Below are positions 54,973 through 62,530 of a stretch of 64,000 bases of DNA, piece by piece. The position numbers were made by a program, and so were the translations under genes. Position 1 is the stretch's first letter. Each line of letters opens with the position of its first letter. The notes under the pieces were generated by a model that saw only the letters and a program-made list of their open reading frames with translations, had not been told where the DNA came from and ran no database searches. This DNA is from Chryseobacterium sp. IHB B 17019 (lineage in GTDB: Bacteria; Bacteroidota; Bacteroidia; Flavobacteriales; Weeksellaceae). The stretch lies in assembly GCF_001456155.1 (NCBI RefSeq), contig NZ_CP013293.1:2418001-2482000 (forward strand), given 5' to 3'.

Positions 54973-56103
54973 TTAATTTTTAAAAATAGACAAAATTTCG
55001 GTAATTCTATCCTTACAGTCGTTAGTCATATTACTTCCTGACGGCAGGCACAAACCATTGTCAAAAAGCATACCAGAAATACCACTTCCGAAAAAACTGC
55101 AATTTTTATATAAGGGTTGTAGATGCATCGGTTTCCATAAATATCTGATTTCTACATTATTCTCCAAAAAAGTCTTTCTGAGTTTTTCTTTCGAAAGCTT
55201 ATCCGGATCAATTGTGATTGCATTCAGCCAATAATTAGAATAAAAATCTTCATTTGGGGCAGAAAACAAACTAATACCATCTACATCTGCCATAATCCTT
55301 TGATAAAAATCATGATTTTCTCTTCTTTGCTTAATTCTTTCCTCTAATACTTCCATCTGGCCTCTTCCGATTCCTGCCGAAATATTTCCCAAACGATAAT
55401 TGTATCCTATTTCCGAATGACTGTAATAATTCTTGTCTTCTTTGGCCTGTGTCGCTAAAAATAAAGTCCGGTCCTTATCTTTTTGATTTCTGGAAACTAA
55501 AACTCCTCCTCCGGAAGTGGTAATAATTTTGTTTCCATTGAAACTTATCACTGATAAATCTCCAAAAGTACCACAATGGCGGCCTTTATATTCGCTTCCC
55601 AATGCCTCTGCGCTGTCTTCAATCACGGGAATTTCATATTTCCGGGAAATTTCAAGAATTTCATCTACCATGAAAGGCATTCCGTATGATGAAACTGCGA
55701 TGATTGCCTTAGGTTTTTTACCCTGTTTCAAACAAAATTTTATAGAATCTTCCAATACATTCGGGCACAAATTCCAGGTTGAGGTTTCGCTGTCTACAAA
55801 AACGGGAACAGCTTTCAGGTACAAAATGGGATTGGCAGACGCTACAAATGTAAAAGACTGACAAATCACAAAATCCCCTTCTTCAACATTTAATAATTTT
55901 AAAGCAAGATGGATAGCAGCCGTTCCGGAAGACAAGGCGGTCACAAATGAATTTTCACCCAAATAATTTTCAAGGCTTCTTTCAAATTCTTCTATATTGA
56001 AACCACTTTGGGAAATCCAGTTGGTATCAAAAGCCTCTTGTATATATTTAAGCTCATTTCCTCCCATGTGCGGAGGTGAGAGCCAAATTTTCTGCTGTTT
56101 CAA
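54973..56103 (-). CDS. PglE-like UDP-4-amino-sugar aminotransferase
   Basis: PLP-dependent DegT/DnrJ/EryC1 enzyme of 376 residues. It starts 'KIWLSPPHMGGNELKYIQEAF', with Lys192 as the PLP lysine in 'ISFNGNKIITTSGGG' and 'EDSAEALGSEYKGRHCG'. The family includes PglE, which transaminates UDP-4-keto-6-deoxy-GlcNAc to UDP-Qui2NAc4N. The neighbouring WbpM/PglF-type dehydratase provides that substrate. No PglD-type acetyltransferase is present, so the AAC(3)-like protein may acylate the new amino group (inference). It is the first gene of the polysaccharide locus, 19 bases after recX. Confidence 0.9.
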   Translation of the reverse strand: MKQQKIWLSPPHMGGNELKYIQEAFDTNWISQSGFNIEEFERSLENYLGENSFVTALSSGTAAIHLALKLLNVEEGDFVICQSFTFVASANPILYLKAVPVFVDSETSTWNLCPNVLEDSIKFCLKQGKKPKAIIAVSSYGMPFMVDEILEISRKYEIPVIEDSAEALGSEYKGRHCGTFGDLSVISFNGNKIITTSGGGVLVSRNQKDKDRTLFLATQAKEDKNYYSHSEIGYNYRLGNISAGIGRGQMEVLEERIKQRRENHDFYQRIMADVDGISLFSAPNEDFYSNYWLNAITIDPDKLSKEKLRKTFLENNVEIRYLWKPMHLQPLYKNCSFFGSGISGMLFDNGLCLPSGSNMTNDCKDRITEILSIFKN

Positions 56104-56122
56104 TCTTGTATATTTTAATCAT

Positions 56123-56587
56123 TTATGTTTGCCCAAAAATATCATTTATTTTCTCATATTCAAAACCCCTGCTCATTAAATATTTAATAGTTTTTGATTT
56201 TCTCTGATACTCTTTCAATCCTTTTTGTCTGGAATAATAATCTTCGTAAATTTTTCGTATTGTTTTTTCGTAATCATGTTCATCAATTTCATCAAAACAT
56301 TTGTTAATTAACTTCTCAGTAATCTGCTTTTGCTTTAGATTAATTTTAATTTTATTCCTTCCCCAATGTTTTATGTAAAATTTCCCCCGAATATAGCTTC
56401 GTGTAAATCTTTCTTCATTCAGATAATTTTCCTTTAAAAGATACAGCATAATTTCCTCTTTTGCTTCATCAATTAAAAGAAATTCTCTCATTTTCTGTTC
56501 AACCTCTGCATGACAACGATCCTGGTAAACACAATAGTTGACCAATTTGAGCTTTATTTCGTCAAAAGTGAAAGATTTTTTCTCCAT
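56123..56587 (-). CDS. recX: RecX family regulatory protein
   Basis: Modulator of RecA of 154 residues, made of three-helix repeats with 'LVNYCVYQDRCHAEVEQKM', 'NEERFTRSYIRGKF' and 'GRNKIKINLKQKQI', all typical of RecX. The start codon lies only 9 bases after the end of the glyA terminator, so its transcript must arise by read-through or from a promoter overlapping it. The polysaccharide locus begins directly after it, 19 bases away. Confidence 0.9.
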   Translation of the reverse strand: MEKKSFTFDEIKLKLVNYCVYQDRCHAEVEQKMREFLLIDEAKEEIMLYLLKENYLNEERFTRSYIRGKFYIKHWGRNKIKINLKQKQITEKLINKCFDEIDEHDYEKTIRKIYEDYYSRQKGLKEYQRKSKTIKYLMSRGFEYEKINDIFGQT

Positions 56588-56596
56588 ATCATAAAA

Positions 56597-56623
56597 AAAG
56601 AATGAACAAAACGTCCATTCTTT
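56597..56623 (-). terminator. Terminator after glyA, immediately before recX
   Basis: On the minus strand an 11-base stem (56597-56607 with 56613-56623, one wobble), a 5-base loop and a run of seven Ts. It lies between glyA and recX and may act as an attenuator for the downstream genes. Confidence 0.8.
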
Positions 56624-56645
56624 ATATTTTCAATTTAGATAAATA

Positions 56646-57911
56646 CTAATAGTTGAATAATGCTTTACCTTCCATTAATTCATTTACTTTCTTTCTTACG
56701 GAAGTAATCACTTCTTCATTTTTAATATTGTCTACCACGTCAGAAATTAATCCTGCGATGGTATCCATATCATTTTCTTTTAAACCCCTTGTGGTGATTG
56801 CAGCTGTTCCCAATCTGATTCCTGAAGTTGTAAATGGTGACTTATCATCAAACGGAACCATATTTTTGTTACAAGTAATATCTGCAAGAACCAAAGCTTT
56901 TTCGGTTTCCTTACCGTTTACACCTTTATTTCTAAGGTCTACAAGCATTAAATGATTATCTGTCCCTCCACTTACGATATCAAAACCTCTGTCTGTCATT
57001 GATTTTGCCAAAGCTTGTGCGTTAGATCGAACTTGTTTTGCATACACTTCAAATTGAGTATCCAGAGCCTCTGCAAAAGCTACCGCTTTACCGGCGATAA
57101 CGTGCTCCAGCGGACCTCCCTGAATTCCCGGGAAAACAGCTCCGTCAAGAACCTGGCTCATCATTTTAGTCTCTCCTTTCGGAGTTTTGTGGCCATATGT
57201 ATTTTCGAAATCTTTCCCCATCATGATCATTCCTCCTCTCGGACCTCTCAACGTTTTGTGGGTTGTAGTCGTTACAACATGACAGTGCTCAAATGGATTA
57301 TTTAATAAACCTTTTGCCACCAAACCGGCAGGGTGAGCAATGTCTGCCCAAAGAGTAGCCCCGATTTCGTCAGCAATTTCTCTATATTTTGCATAATCAA
57401 GGTCTCTTGAATACGCTGAAAATCCGGCGATCATCATTTTTGGTCTTTCTCTTAAAGCCACTTCTCTCATTTGGTTGTAATCAATAAGTCCTGTTTCTTT
57501 TTCTACGCCGTAAGAAACCACTTCATATTGAATTCCTGAAAAATTCACGGCAGAACCGTGAGTAAGGTGACCTCCCATGGAAAGATCCATTCCCATGATT
57601 TTGTCTCCCGGTTTCAAAACTGCCAGGTAAATAGCTGCATTCGCCTGAGAGCCGGAATGTGGCTGAACATTTACATAATCAACCCCGAAAAGTTCCTTCG
57701 CTCTGTTGATTGCTAACGTTTCAACCTCATCTACTACTTCACAACCTCCGTAATATCTTTTTCCGGGATACCCTTCAGCATATTTGTTGGTCAACACACT
57801 TCCCATTGCTTTCATTACGTTTTCAGAAACGAAATTTTCTGACGCAATAAGCTCTAATCCATGTGATTGTCTTTGTCTTTCTTTTTCAATCAGGTCGAAA
57901 ATAATGTCCAT
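56646..57911 (-). CDS. glyA: Serine hydroxymethyltransferase
   Basis: PLP enzyme of one-carbon metabolism interconverting serine and glycine with tetrahydrofolate. The 421-residue product is full length, with '[18 protein letters not shown]', '[16 protein letters not shown]', '[14 protein letters not shown]', '[13 protein letters not shown]' and the PLP Lys in '[16 protein letters not shown]'. It is transcribed alone with a promoter-like box and a strong terminator. Confidence 0.97.
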   Translation of the reverse strand: MDIIFDLIEKERQRQSHGLELIASENFVSENVMKAMGSVLTNKYAEGYPGKRYYGGCEVVDEVETLAINRAKELFGVDYVNVQPHSGSQANAAIYLAVLKPGDKIMGMDLSMGGHLTHGSAVNFSGIQYEVVSYGVEKETGLIDYNQMREVALRERPKMMIAGFSAYSRDLDYAKYREIADEIGATLWADIAHPAGLVAKGLLNNPFEHCHVVTTTTHKTLRGPRGGMIMMGKDFENTYGHKTPKGETKMMSQVLDGAVFPGIQGGPLEHVIAGKAVAFAEALDTQFEVYAKQVRSNAQALAKSMTDRGFDIVSGGTDNHLMLVDLRNKGVNGKETEKALVLADITCNKNMVPFDDKSPFTTSGIRLGTAAITTRGLKENDMDTIAGLISDVVDNIKNEEVITSVRKKVNELMEGKALFNY

Positions 57912-57941
57912 TTTACTTTTAGTTTTTGAAATTTTTCACCT

Positions 57942-57949
57942 CAAAAGTA
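57942..57949 (-). promoter_or_regulatory. Putative -7 box of glyA
   Basis: On the minus strand TACTTTTG matches TANNTTTG and lies 30 bases before the glyA start codon. Confidence 0.45.
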
Positions 57950-58017
57950 CGAAATTTCCGCCGAGATTTCAGCATTGGTAAAATGATTTTACAATTAAAA
58001 TAATCCGAGATGTTGAA

Positions 58018-58434
58018 TTATATATTTTCTTTGATAAAAGTTTCACAATAATTTTTAATTTGTTCCCGAACCGCTCTGAACTGCTGATCAATCTCATCTT
58101 TTGTACCTGTTGCTTTTGCAGGATCAGGAAAATTATGATGAAACTTTTTGGCCTTGCTGGGAAAATAGGGACAATTTTCCTTTGCATTATCACAAACTGT
58201 GATTACAAAATCGAAATCAATATTTTCATATTCATTAATATTATTTGAAGTCTGTCCGGAAATATCAATTCCGTCTTCTTTCATGGTGGCCACTGCATTT
58301 GGGTTTACACCGTGAGTTTCGATTCCGGCGCTGTATACTACAGCTTTATTCTTCGCAAAATATTTTAAATATCCTTCTGCGATTTGGCTTCTACAGCTGT
58401 TTCCTGTACAAAGCACTAAGATTTTCTTTTCCAT
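58018..58434 (-). CDS. arsC: Arsenate reductase (thioredoxin-coupled, LMW-PTP fold)
   Basis: Reduces arsenate to arsenite. The 138-residue product has the phosphatase loop 'CTGNSCRSQ' (Cys9-x5-Arg15) and the two further redox cysteines Cys81 and Cys88 in 'VCDNAKENCPYFP', matching the thioredoxin-coupled ArsC class, with 'HNFPDPAKATG' holding the Asp acid. It is the last gene of the ars operon, 3 bases after the small ORF. No arsenite efflux gene (arsB or acr3) follows in this window. Confidence 0.93.
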   Translation of the reverse strand: MEKKILVLCTGNSCRSQIAEGYLKYFAKNKAVVYSAGIETHGVNPNAVATMKEDGIDISGQTSNNINEYENIDFDFVITVCDNAKENCPYFPSKAKKFHHNFPDPAKATGTKDEIDQQFRAVREQIKNYCETFIKENI

Positions 58435-58437
58435 ATT

Positions 58438-58563
58438 TTAAACAAATAACCAAATAATATTAATGATACAAAATTTAGGATCGAATCCGAAAATAAGCTG
58501 TAAAATAATTACTGAAGTTGTAATGATGATCGGCTTTTTATATTGTAATAGTTTCTTTTTCAT
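58438..58563 (-). CDS. 41-residue predicted small membrane protein
   Basis: A 41-codon ORF whose ATG shares a base with the stop of the DUF6428 gene (TAATG) and whose stop lies 3 bases before the arsC ATG. It encodes MKKKLLQYKK, then a hydrophobic stretch 'PIIITTSVIILQLIFGF', then 'DPKFCIINIIWLFV'. The positively charged start followed by one or two hydrophobic segments suggests a small inner-membrane protein. The tight fit in the operon argues that it is real. I do not recognise a family, and its role in arsenic handling is unknown. Confidence 0.6.
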   Translation of the reverse strand: MKKKLLQYKKPIIITTSVIILQLIFGFDPKFCIINIIWLFV

Positions 58564-59036
58564 TAGCAGCATCCTGAGTTTGGCGCACATCCACCTTGTT
58601 GAACAGCTTTTAATTCGCTTAGATTAACCTTCTGTTTCTCTGCCGGTATTCCGCAGGCATCATTGGCAAGGCATGCCGTCATTTTATTCTTAAGCACAAA
58701 ATATTTACCATTAAAATCAAGATCGTATTTCCCAATAGTATCAGACTGATATTCAACTTCAATCTCCAAATCTTTAATTCCTAATTTCTCTTCAGAAAGT
58801 TTAATGATATTTAATAATTTTCCGGGCTTTAAGCGGTGTTCAAAATCATTGGCGTCCCAAAGCTGGAAGTTTACTTTTTCTTCTTCCCTCATGGTTCCTC
58901 CACAATCGATAAACTTCTTTGTTACAATTCCTATTTCTGTTACATGAAAATGCTCGGGAACAAAAGTTCCGTTTTCCAATGCAAATTCTACATTCTCCAA
59001 TGTTGGAAGAAGATTTTTGATTTGTCCAAGTGTCAT
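58563..59036 (-). CDS. DUF6428 family protein of the ars operon
   Basis: The 157-residue protein of unknown function has 'FVPEHFHVTEIGIVTKKFIDCGG' and a Cys-rich C-terminus 'GGCAPNSGCC'. Proteins of this family are regularly encoded beside arsR and arsC in Bacteroidetes. The C-terminal cysteines could bind arsenite or another soft metal, which is inference. It has its own promoter region with an ArsR-like site and is translationally coupled to the small ORF. Confidence 0.8.
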   Translation of the reverse strand: MTLGQIKNLLPTLENVEFALENGTFVPEHFHVTEIGIVTKKFIDCGGTMREEEKVNFQLWDANDFEHRLKPGKLLNIIKLSEEKLGIKDLEIEVEYQSDTIGKYDLDFNGKYFVLKNKMTACLANDACGIPAEKQKVNLSELKAVQQGGCAPNSGCC

Positions 59037-59059
59037 ATTTTTGTTTTTTTAAATTGTTA

Positions 59060-59077
59060 TAATGCAATATTACGATA
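59060..59077. promoter_or_regulatory. Second ArsR-type operator, before the DUF6428 gene
   Basis: Contains the same 14-base core GCAATATTACGATA (59064-59077) as the site upstream of arsR, 24 bases before the DUF6428 start. On the minus strand it overlaps TAATATTG, one base off the -7 consensus, so repressor binding would block the promoter. Confidence 0.55.
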
Positions 59078-59094
59078 TACTTTTGAAAAAAATT

Positions 59095-59421
59095 TTAGCA
59101 GCATTTCTGCTTTTTCACCGTTGAGATTATATTTGAAAAATAGGTATTTAAAATTTCAAAAGCCTGTTCATCAATACAATAGCAAATGGAATTTCCTTCA
59201 ATATTTCCTTTGATAAGGCCGGCATTTTTTAATTCTTTCAAATGTTGCGAAACGGTAGGCTGAGCCAATGGCAATTCATTCACGATATCACCACAGATAC
59301 AATCATTGACTTTCAACAAAAACTCAATAATCGCAATTCTTGCGGGATGCCCAAGAGCTTTTGCTATTGTTGCCAGCTTATTTTGCTCATCCGTAAAAAA
59401 ATCCGTTTTGGTTGCTCCCAT
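59095..59421 (-). CDS. arsR: ArsR family repressor
   Basis: Winged-helix metalloregulator of 108 residues with 'ALGHPARIAIIEFL', recognition helix 'AQPTVSQHLKELKNAGLIKG' and a metal-site Cys pair (Cys41, Cys43 in 'NDCICGDIV'), plus a C-terminal Cys-Cys. It likely represses its own gene and the DUF6428-arsC operon in the absence of arsenite. Matching operators lie before both transcription units. Confidence 0.92.
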   Translation of the reverse strand: MGATKTDFFTDEQNKLATIAKALGHPARIAIIEFLLKVNDCICGDIVNELPLAQPTVSQHLKELKNAGLIKGNIEGNSICYCIDEQAFEILNTYFSNIISTVKKQKCC

Positions 59422-59433
59422 GATTTTTAATTA

Positions 59434-59451
59434 TATCGCAATATTACGATA
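59434..59451. promoter_or_regulatory. ArsR-type operator upstream of arsR
   Basis: A nearly perfect 18-base palindrome, TATCGCAATATTACGATA (8 of 9 pairs), 13 bases before the arsR start codon. It overlaps a minus-strand -7-like box (TAATATTG). Confidence 0.65.
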
Positions 59452-59481
59452 ATAAAGTTTTACAACCAAGAAAATTTTCAT

Positions 59482-59513
59482 TAAATAAAAAAATCCTTAC
59501 AAATTTGTAAGGA
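59482..59513 (-). terminator. Terminator after the thioredoxin-reductase-like gene
   Basis: A perfect 20-base palindrome (59494-59513), whose central AAATTT opens as the loop, is followed on the minus strand by seven Ts and further T-rich sequence. Confidence 0.75.
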
Positions 59514-59533
59514 AAAGTAATTTATGATTATGT

Positions 59534-60433
59534 TTAAAAATCTTCTTCTGAAAGTTCTTTATTAACGATTGCACCAGTGAAATTCCCCTGGGCAACTGCA
59601 TTTGGGACCGATCGCATCATGGTAACATTGTCACCACAGGCGAAAACACCATCCATATTTGTTTTGTGGAAATGATCAATCTTAATAAATCCGTGTTCCG
59701 TTAATTCCAAATTCAAATCTTCTACGTTGATATTCTGTTCAAAAGGGATTTTTGCGTATAAAGCTTTCAGTGGAATTTCTTTTCCGTTTTTAAGGATTAC
59801 TTTTTGAATCTGCCCGTTTTCATGGTCAATTTTTTTTATTTCGTCTTCAATTAATCTGATCTTATTTTCGTTTAATTTTTCAAGCTGTTCATCATTTAAA
59901 TCTGCTTTTCCATTGGTGAATAACGTTAAATCTTTGGTTAAGTTAAAAACCAGCTTTGAAAATTCAAAAATTATATCACCGTTTGAAAGAATTCCTGTAG
60001 CTTCACCTTTCACCTCAAAACCGTGGCAATACGGACAGTGAATAACGGAAATTCCCCAACATTCTGCAAACCCGGAAATATCAGGCATCATATCTTTAAC
60101 TCCTGAAGCAAGAATCAGTTTTTTAGCGTAAAATTTTTTGCCATTTTCGGTTTCAACTTCAAAACCTGCGGTGTTTTTCGCCGTTTTCCTTACTTTTCCT
60201 TCATGGAATTTTACAGTCTCATACTTCAAAACCTGCTCTTTTGCCAGATCAGAAATTTCCTTTGGAGTTTTCCCGTCATGGGTAATAAAATTATGTGAAT
60301 GAGGAGTTTGCCTGTTGCAGGGTTTGCCGCTGTCTATAATTAAAACATTTCTTAAAGACCTTCCCAAAGCCATTCCGGCTGATAATCCGGCATAGCTTCC
60401 TCCAATGATAATAACGTCAAACTTGTTTTCCAT
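59534..60433 (-). CDS. NAD(P)/FAD-dependent oxidoreductase, thioredoxin-reductase-like
   Basis: The 299-residue flavoprotein has the FAD motif 'IIIGGSYAGLSAGMALG', 'ASGVKDMMPDISGF', the redox pair Cys133-Cys136 in 'HCPYCHGFEV' and a C-terminal 'GVFACGDNV' loop. The CPYC pair differs from the CATC pair of true thioredoxin reductase, and the substrate is unknown. It is divergent from the Fur-family regulator with a shared promoter region, suggesting regulation by that protein. Confidence 0.88.
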   Translation of the reverse strand: MENKFDVIIIGGSYAGLSAGMALGRSLRNVLIIDSGKPCNRQTPHSHNFITHDGKTPKEISDLAKEQVLKYETVKFHEGKVRKTAKNTAGFEVETENGKKFYAKKLILASGVKDMMPDISGFAECWGISVIHCPYCHGFEVKGEATGILSNGDIIFEFSKLVFNLTKDLTLFTNGKADLNDEQLEKLNENKIRLIEDEIKKIDHENGQIQKVILKNGKEIPLKALYAKIPFEQNINVEDLNLELTEHGFIKIDHFHKTNMDGVFACGDNVTMMRSVPNAVAQGNFTGAIVNKELSEEDF

Positions 60434-60525
60434 AATTTCTGCGATTATTAAAGATTAATTTAAAAATTAGTTTAAAAAGCATACCAATTATAAACTAACT
60501 GATTGCAAATGTAGAAAAAATTTCC

Positions 60526-60550
60526 ATTAATGCGACTAAATCGCAATAAT
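60526..60550. promoter_or_regulatory. Palindromic operator candidate in the divergent promoter region
   Basis: A 25-base quasi-palindrome with arms ATTAATGCGA (60526-60535) and TCGCAATAAT (60541-60550), 9 of 10 pairs matching, in the spacer between the divergent oxidoreductase and Fur-family genes. It is centred about 30 bases before the regulator start. It is a good candidate binding site for the regulator itself. Confidence 0.55.
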
Positions 60551-60556
60551 ATTTTT

Positions 60557-60564
60557 TATATTTG
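60557..60564 (+). promoter_or_regulatory. Putative -7 box of the Fur-family gene
   Basis: TATATTTG matches TANNTTTG but lies only 4 bases before the ATG at 60569, so a transcript from it would be almost leaderless. It directly adjoins the operator candidate. Confidence 0.4.
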
Positions 60565-60568
60565 TATT

Positions 60569-60964
60569 ATGGCAAAAAGAAATACCATAACAAAACAGCT
60601 TATTTTGGATTCATTAAAGGGCTCAAACACGGCAGTGAGTCAGGAAATATTACAGAAAGAATTGGGAGAATCTGTGGATCGGGCAACGATTTACAGGGTT
60701 CTGAACAGTTTTTGTGAGGACGGAATTGTCCATAAAATTTTGGGTGATGATGGAAAGTTTTATTTTGCGATTTGTATGAATTGCTCGGAAAAACAGCATA
60801 AGCATAATCATTTTCATTTCAAATGCCTGACGTGCGGAAAAATTGAATGTTTACCGAATGAGGTTGATGTGAAATTGCCGGCAGGGTATCAATCTGTTAC
60901 TTTTAATGGGTTTATTTCGGGGTATTGTTCTAATTGTTCTTCATTAAGTGCTAATTCTTTTTAA
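60569..60964 (+). CDS. Fur family transcriptional regulator
   Basis: Metal- or peroxide-responsive regulator of 131 residues from the ATG at 60569 (MAKRNTITKQLILDSL); a longer frame exists upstream but its extra residues match nothing in the family and overlap the operator. It has a winged helix with 'DRATIYRVLNSFCEDGIV', the His-rich 'KQHKHNHFHF' and two CxxC pairs (Cys86-Cys89, Cys120-Cys123) for structural zinc. It could be Fur, Zur or PerR; the sequence alone does not decide. Confidence 0.9.
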   Translation: MAKRNTITKQLILDSLKGSNTAVSQEILQKELGESVDRATIYRVLNSFCEDGIVHKILGDDGKFYFAICMNCSEKQHKHNHFHFKCLTCGKIECLPNEVDVKLPAGYQSVTFNGFISGYCSNCSSLSANSF

Positions 60965-61164
60965 CGCAAAAGGTCGCAAGGAAAACTTAAATGATTGAGA
61001 ATATTTTTTGTTCGCAAAGGCGTTTGACACAGCAAAGGCTGGAAGTTTTTTAGACCATCTTCTATTTATTATAAATATTCATTTGCCAGTATAAAGTTTA
61101 GAAATAAATATAGATTGCTTCGCTTCGCTCGCAATGACGAAGTGTTATATCTATTAAGGTTTTC
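60965..61164. repeat. Spacer with decayed dispersed repeats
   Basis: The gap after the Fur-family gene carries CGCAAAGG-like stretches (about 60965-61046) and an 'ATTGCTTCGCTTCGCTCGCAAT' type element (61114-61135, given here in part) flanked by ATTGC/GCAAT ends. From memory such sequences are dispersed in spacers of many Flavobacteria. No gene is seen. Confidence 0.45.
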
Positions 61165-61198
61165 AAAATAAAAAATCCCGGGAAAATATCCCAGGATT
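61165..61198 (-). terminator. Terminator after the MacA-like gene
   Basis: On the minus strand a 10-base stem (61174-61183 with 61189-61198, one wobble), a 5-base loop and a T-rich tail, 29 bases after the stop at 61228. Confidence 0.8.
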
Positions 61199-61227
61199 CA
61201 CAGTTTAAAATTTATAGTGTTAGTTTA

Positions 61228-62424
61228 CTATTTTTTTGCTTTTTCTTTTAATTCTTCTTTGTCTTTGTCGGATGGATTCCAAACTTTCACATCAGCATTT
61301 TTATCGATTCCGGACAGTATCTGAACGTTGATTCCATCGCTTGCACCCAGTTTCACATATACTTTTTTGAATTTGCCATCTTTTTGTTTTACCTCAACAA
61401 AAGGAACATCTTTTCCGTTCTTTTTTTCATATTGAATAAGAGATTCATCCAATAGCAAAGCGTTTTTCTCTGATTTTAAAACAATTTCACCGTTGGCAGA
61501 GAATCCGGCTCTGATATATTCGTTGTTTGGATTGTAAACATCACCTTCCACAGGGAATTTGATGGTTCCGTTGTTGTCTTTTCCTTTTGGAGCGATCATC
61601 GTCAACTTTCCTGGGAACGTTTTATTCTGTAAAGCACCGATTACGATATTCATGCTCATTCCCTGAGTTAGTTTTCCGGCTTGAGCTTCGTCAATTTCTC
61701 CCTGGAAAATCAAAGAATTAAGGTCTGCAATTGAACAGATTGTTGTTCCGGCGTTGAAAGAGTTGGCCTCAATTACCTGGCTTCCTACTTTTACGGGTAC
61801 TTCCAAAACGGTTCCGGAAGCTTTTGAACGGATCTGGGTTGTTGCCAATCCCTGAAGCTCAGGAATTGCTCCCGTTTTTGCAATCTGTAATGTTTTTTGT
61901 GCTGTAGCCAATTGCTGGTTTGCATTTTTAAGAGCCTGCTGCTGCGTAAATAACTGTTGCTGAGCGTTTAAATATTCCTGCTTAGAAATTACCCCTTGCT
62001 TGTACAGTCTTTCCTGCATTTCGTATTGTTTACGCACGTTTTCAACATTCATTTTCGCGTTGCTGATCTGAAGCTGGGAATTCTGAACGTTTTGCTGTGC
62101 ATTGTTTACTTCAGCAAGATTGGGGACAATTCTTACGGTGGCGATCAATTGCCCTGCCGTCACTTTATCACCTTCATCCACTAAAATCTTGTCAATAATT
62201 CCTGCGATATTTGGTTTGATTTCAATTTCTTCTTTCGGAATAATTTTTCCTGTTGCCATCACCTTATCCTCCATATTCTGAACGGTAGGTTTACGGGTAA
62301 GGAAAGCCTCACTCTCTTTAGAATTGGATTTTACAAGATACCCGATCCCCGAGAACAACGCCACTGCAAATAAAAGCCCCAAGACAATATAAATGGCTTT
62401 TTTCCAAGTGAATTTCTTTTTCAT
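61228..62424 (-). CDS. Efflux transporter periplasmic adaptor (MacA-like)
   Basis: Membrane-fusion protein of 398 residues linking an inner-membrane pump to an outer-membrane channel. It has an N-terminal membrane anchor (about 9-30), a biotinyl-lipoyl-like domain split around a long Gln/Asn-rich coiled-coil hairpin (about 95-200), a beta-barrel domain and a membrane-proximal C-terminal domain. The MacB-like permease genes upstream on the same strand suggest a MacAB-TolC-type exporter; the substrate is unknown. Confidence 0.88.
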   Translation of the reverse strand: MKKKFTWKKAIYIVLGLLFAVALFSGIGYLVKSNSKESEAFLTRKPTVQNMEDKVMATGKIIPKEEIEIKPNIAGIIDKILVDEGDKVTAGQLIATVRIVPNLAEVNNAQQNVQNSQLQISNAKMNVENVRKQYEMQERLYKQGVISKQEYLNAQQQLFTQQQALKNANQQLATAQKTLQIAKTGAIPELQGLATTQIRSKASGTVLEVPVKVGSQVIEANSFNAGTTICSIADLNSLIFQGEIDEAQAGKLTQGMSMNIVIGALQNKTFPGKLTMIAPKGKDNNGTIKFPVEGDVYNPNNEYIRAGFSANGEIVLKSEKNALLLDESLIQYEKKNGKDVPFVEVKQKDGKFKKVYVKLGASDGINVQILSGIDKNADVKVWNPSDKDKEELKEKAKK

Positions 62425-62489
62425 ATGTATAGTTTATTTTTTATTTAAGTGATTTAAAAATTTTAATTATTTAAAAATTATGCATTACA

Positions 62490-62530
62490 AAAAATTCGTA
62501 ATTCGTAATTTGTAATTGATAACTCATAAC
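62490..62530. repeat. Short tandem-like repeat in a spacer
   Basis: The spacer between the MacA-like and MacB-like genes holds three adjoining copies of a TTCGTAA/TTTGTAA unit followed by AACTCATAAC. The reverse complement GTTATGAGTT recurs in the next spacer near 63831-63840. Confidence 0.4.

Larger units (their letters stand above)
18701..56103 (-). other. Surface polysaccharide (O-antigen/capsule) biosynthesis locus
   Basis: About thirty genes, all on the minus strand with many 1-4 base overlaps, covering sugar-nucleotide synthesis, initiation, glycosyl transfer, flipping, polymerisation, export and its control. The first gene is the PglE-like aminotransferase and the last is rfbC. Promoter-like boxes precede the WbpM-like and wza-like genes, so several transcripts may exist. 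The middle (about 27-45 kb) looks more AT-rich than the flanking housekeeping genes, as is common for exchangeable O-antigen loci. The product could be O-antigen or capsule; a Wza/Wzc pair together with Wzx and Wzy is compatible with either in this phylum. Confidence 0.9.

Noticed and set aside
57976..57992. Possible terminator after arsC
   Set aside because: The stem GTAAAAT/ATTTTAC has almost no loop and no T-rich tail on the minus strand.
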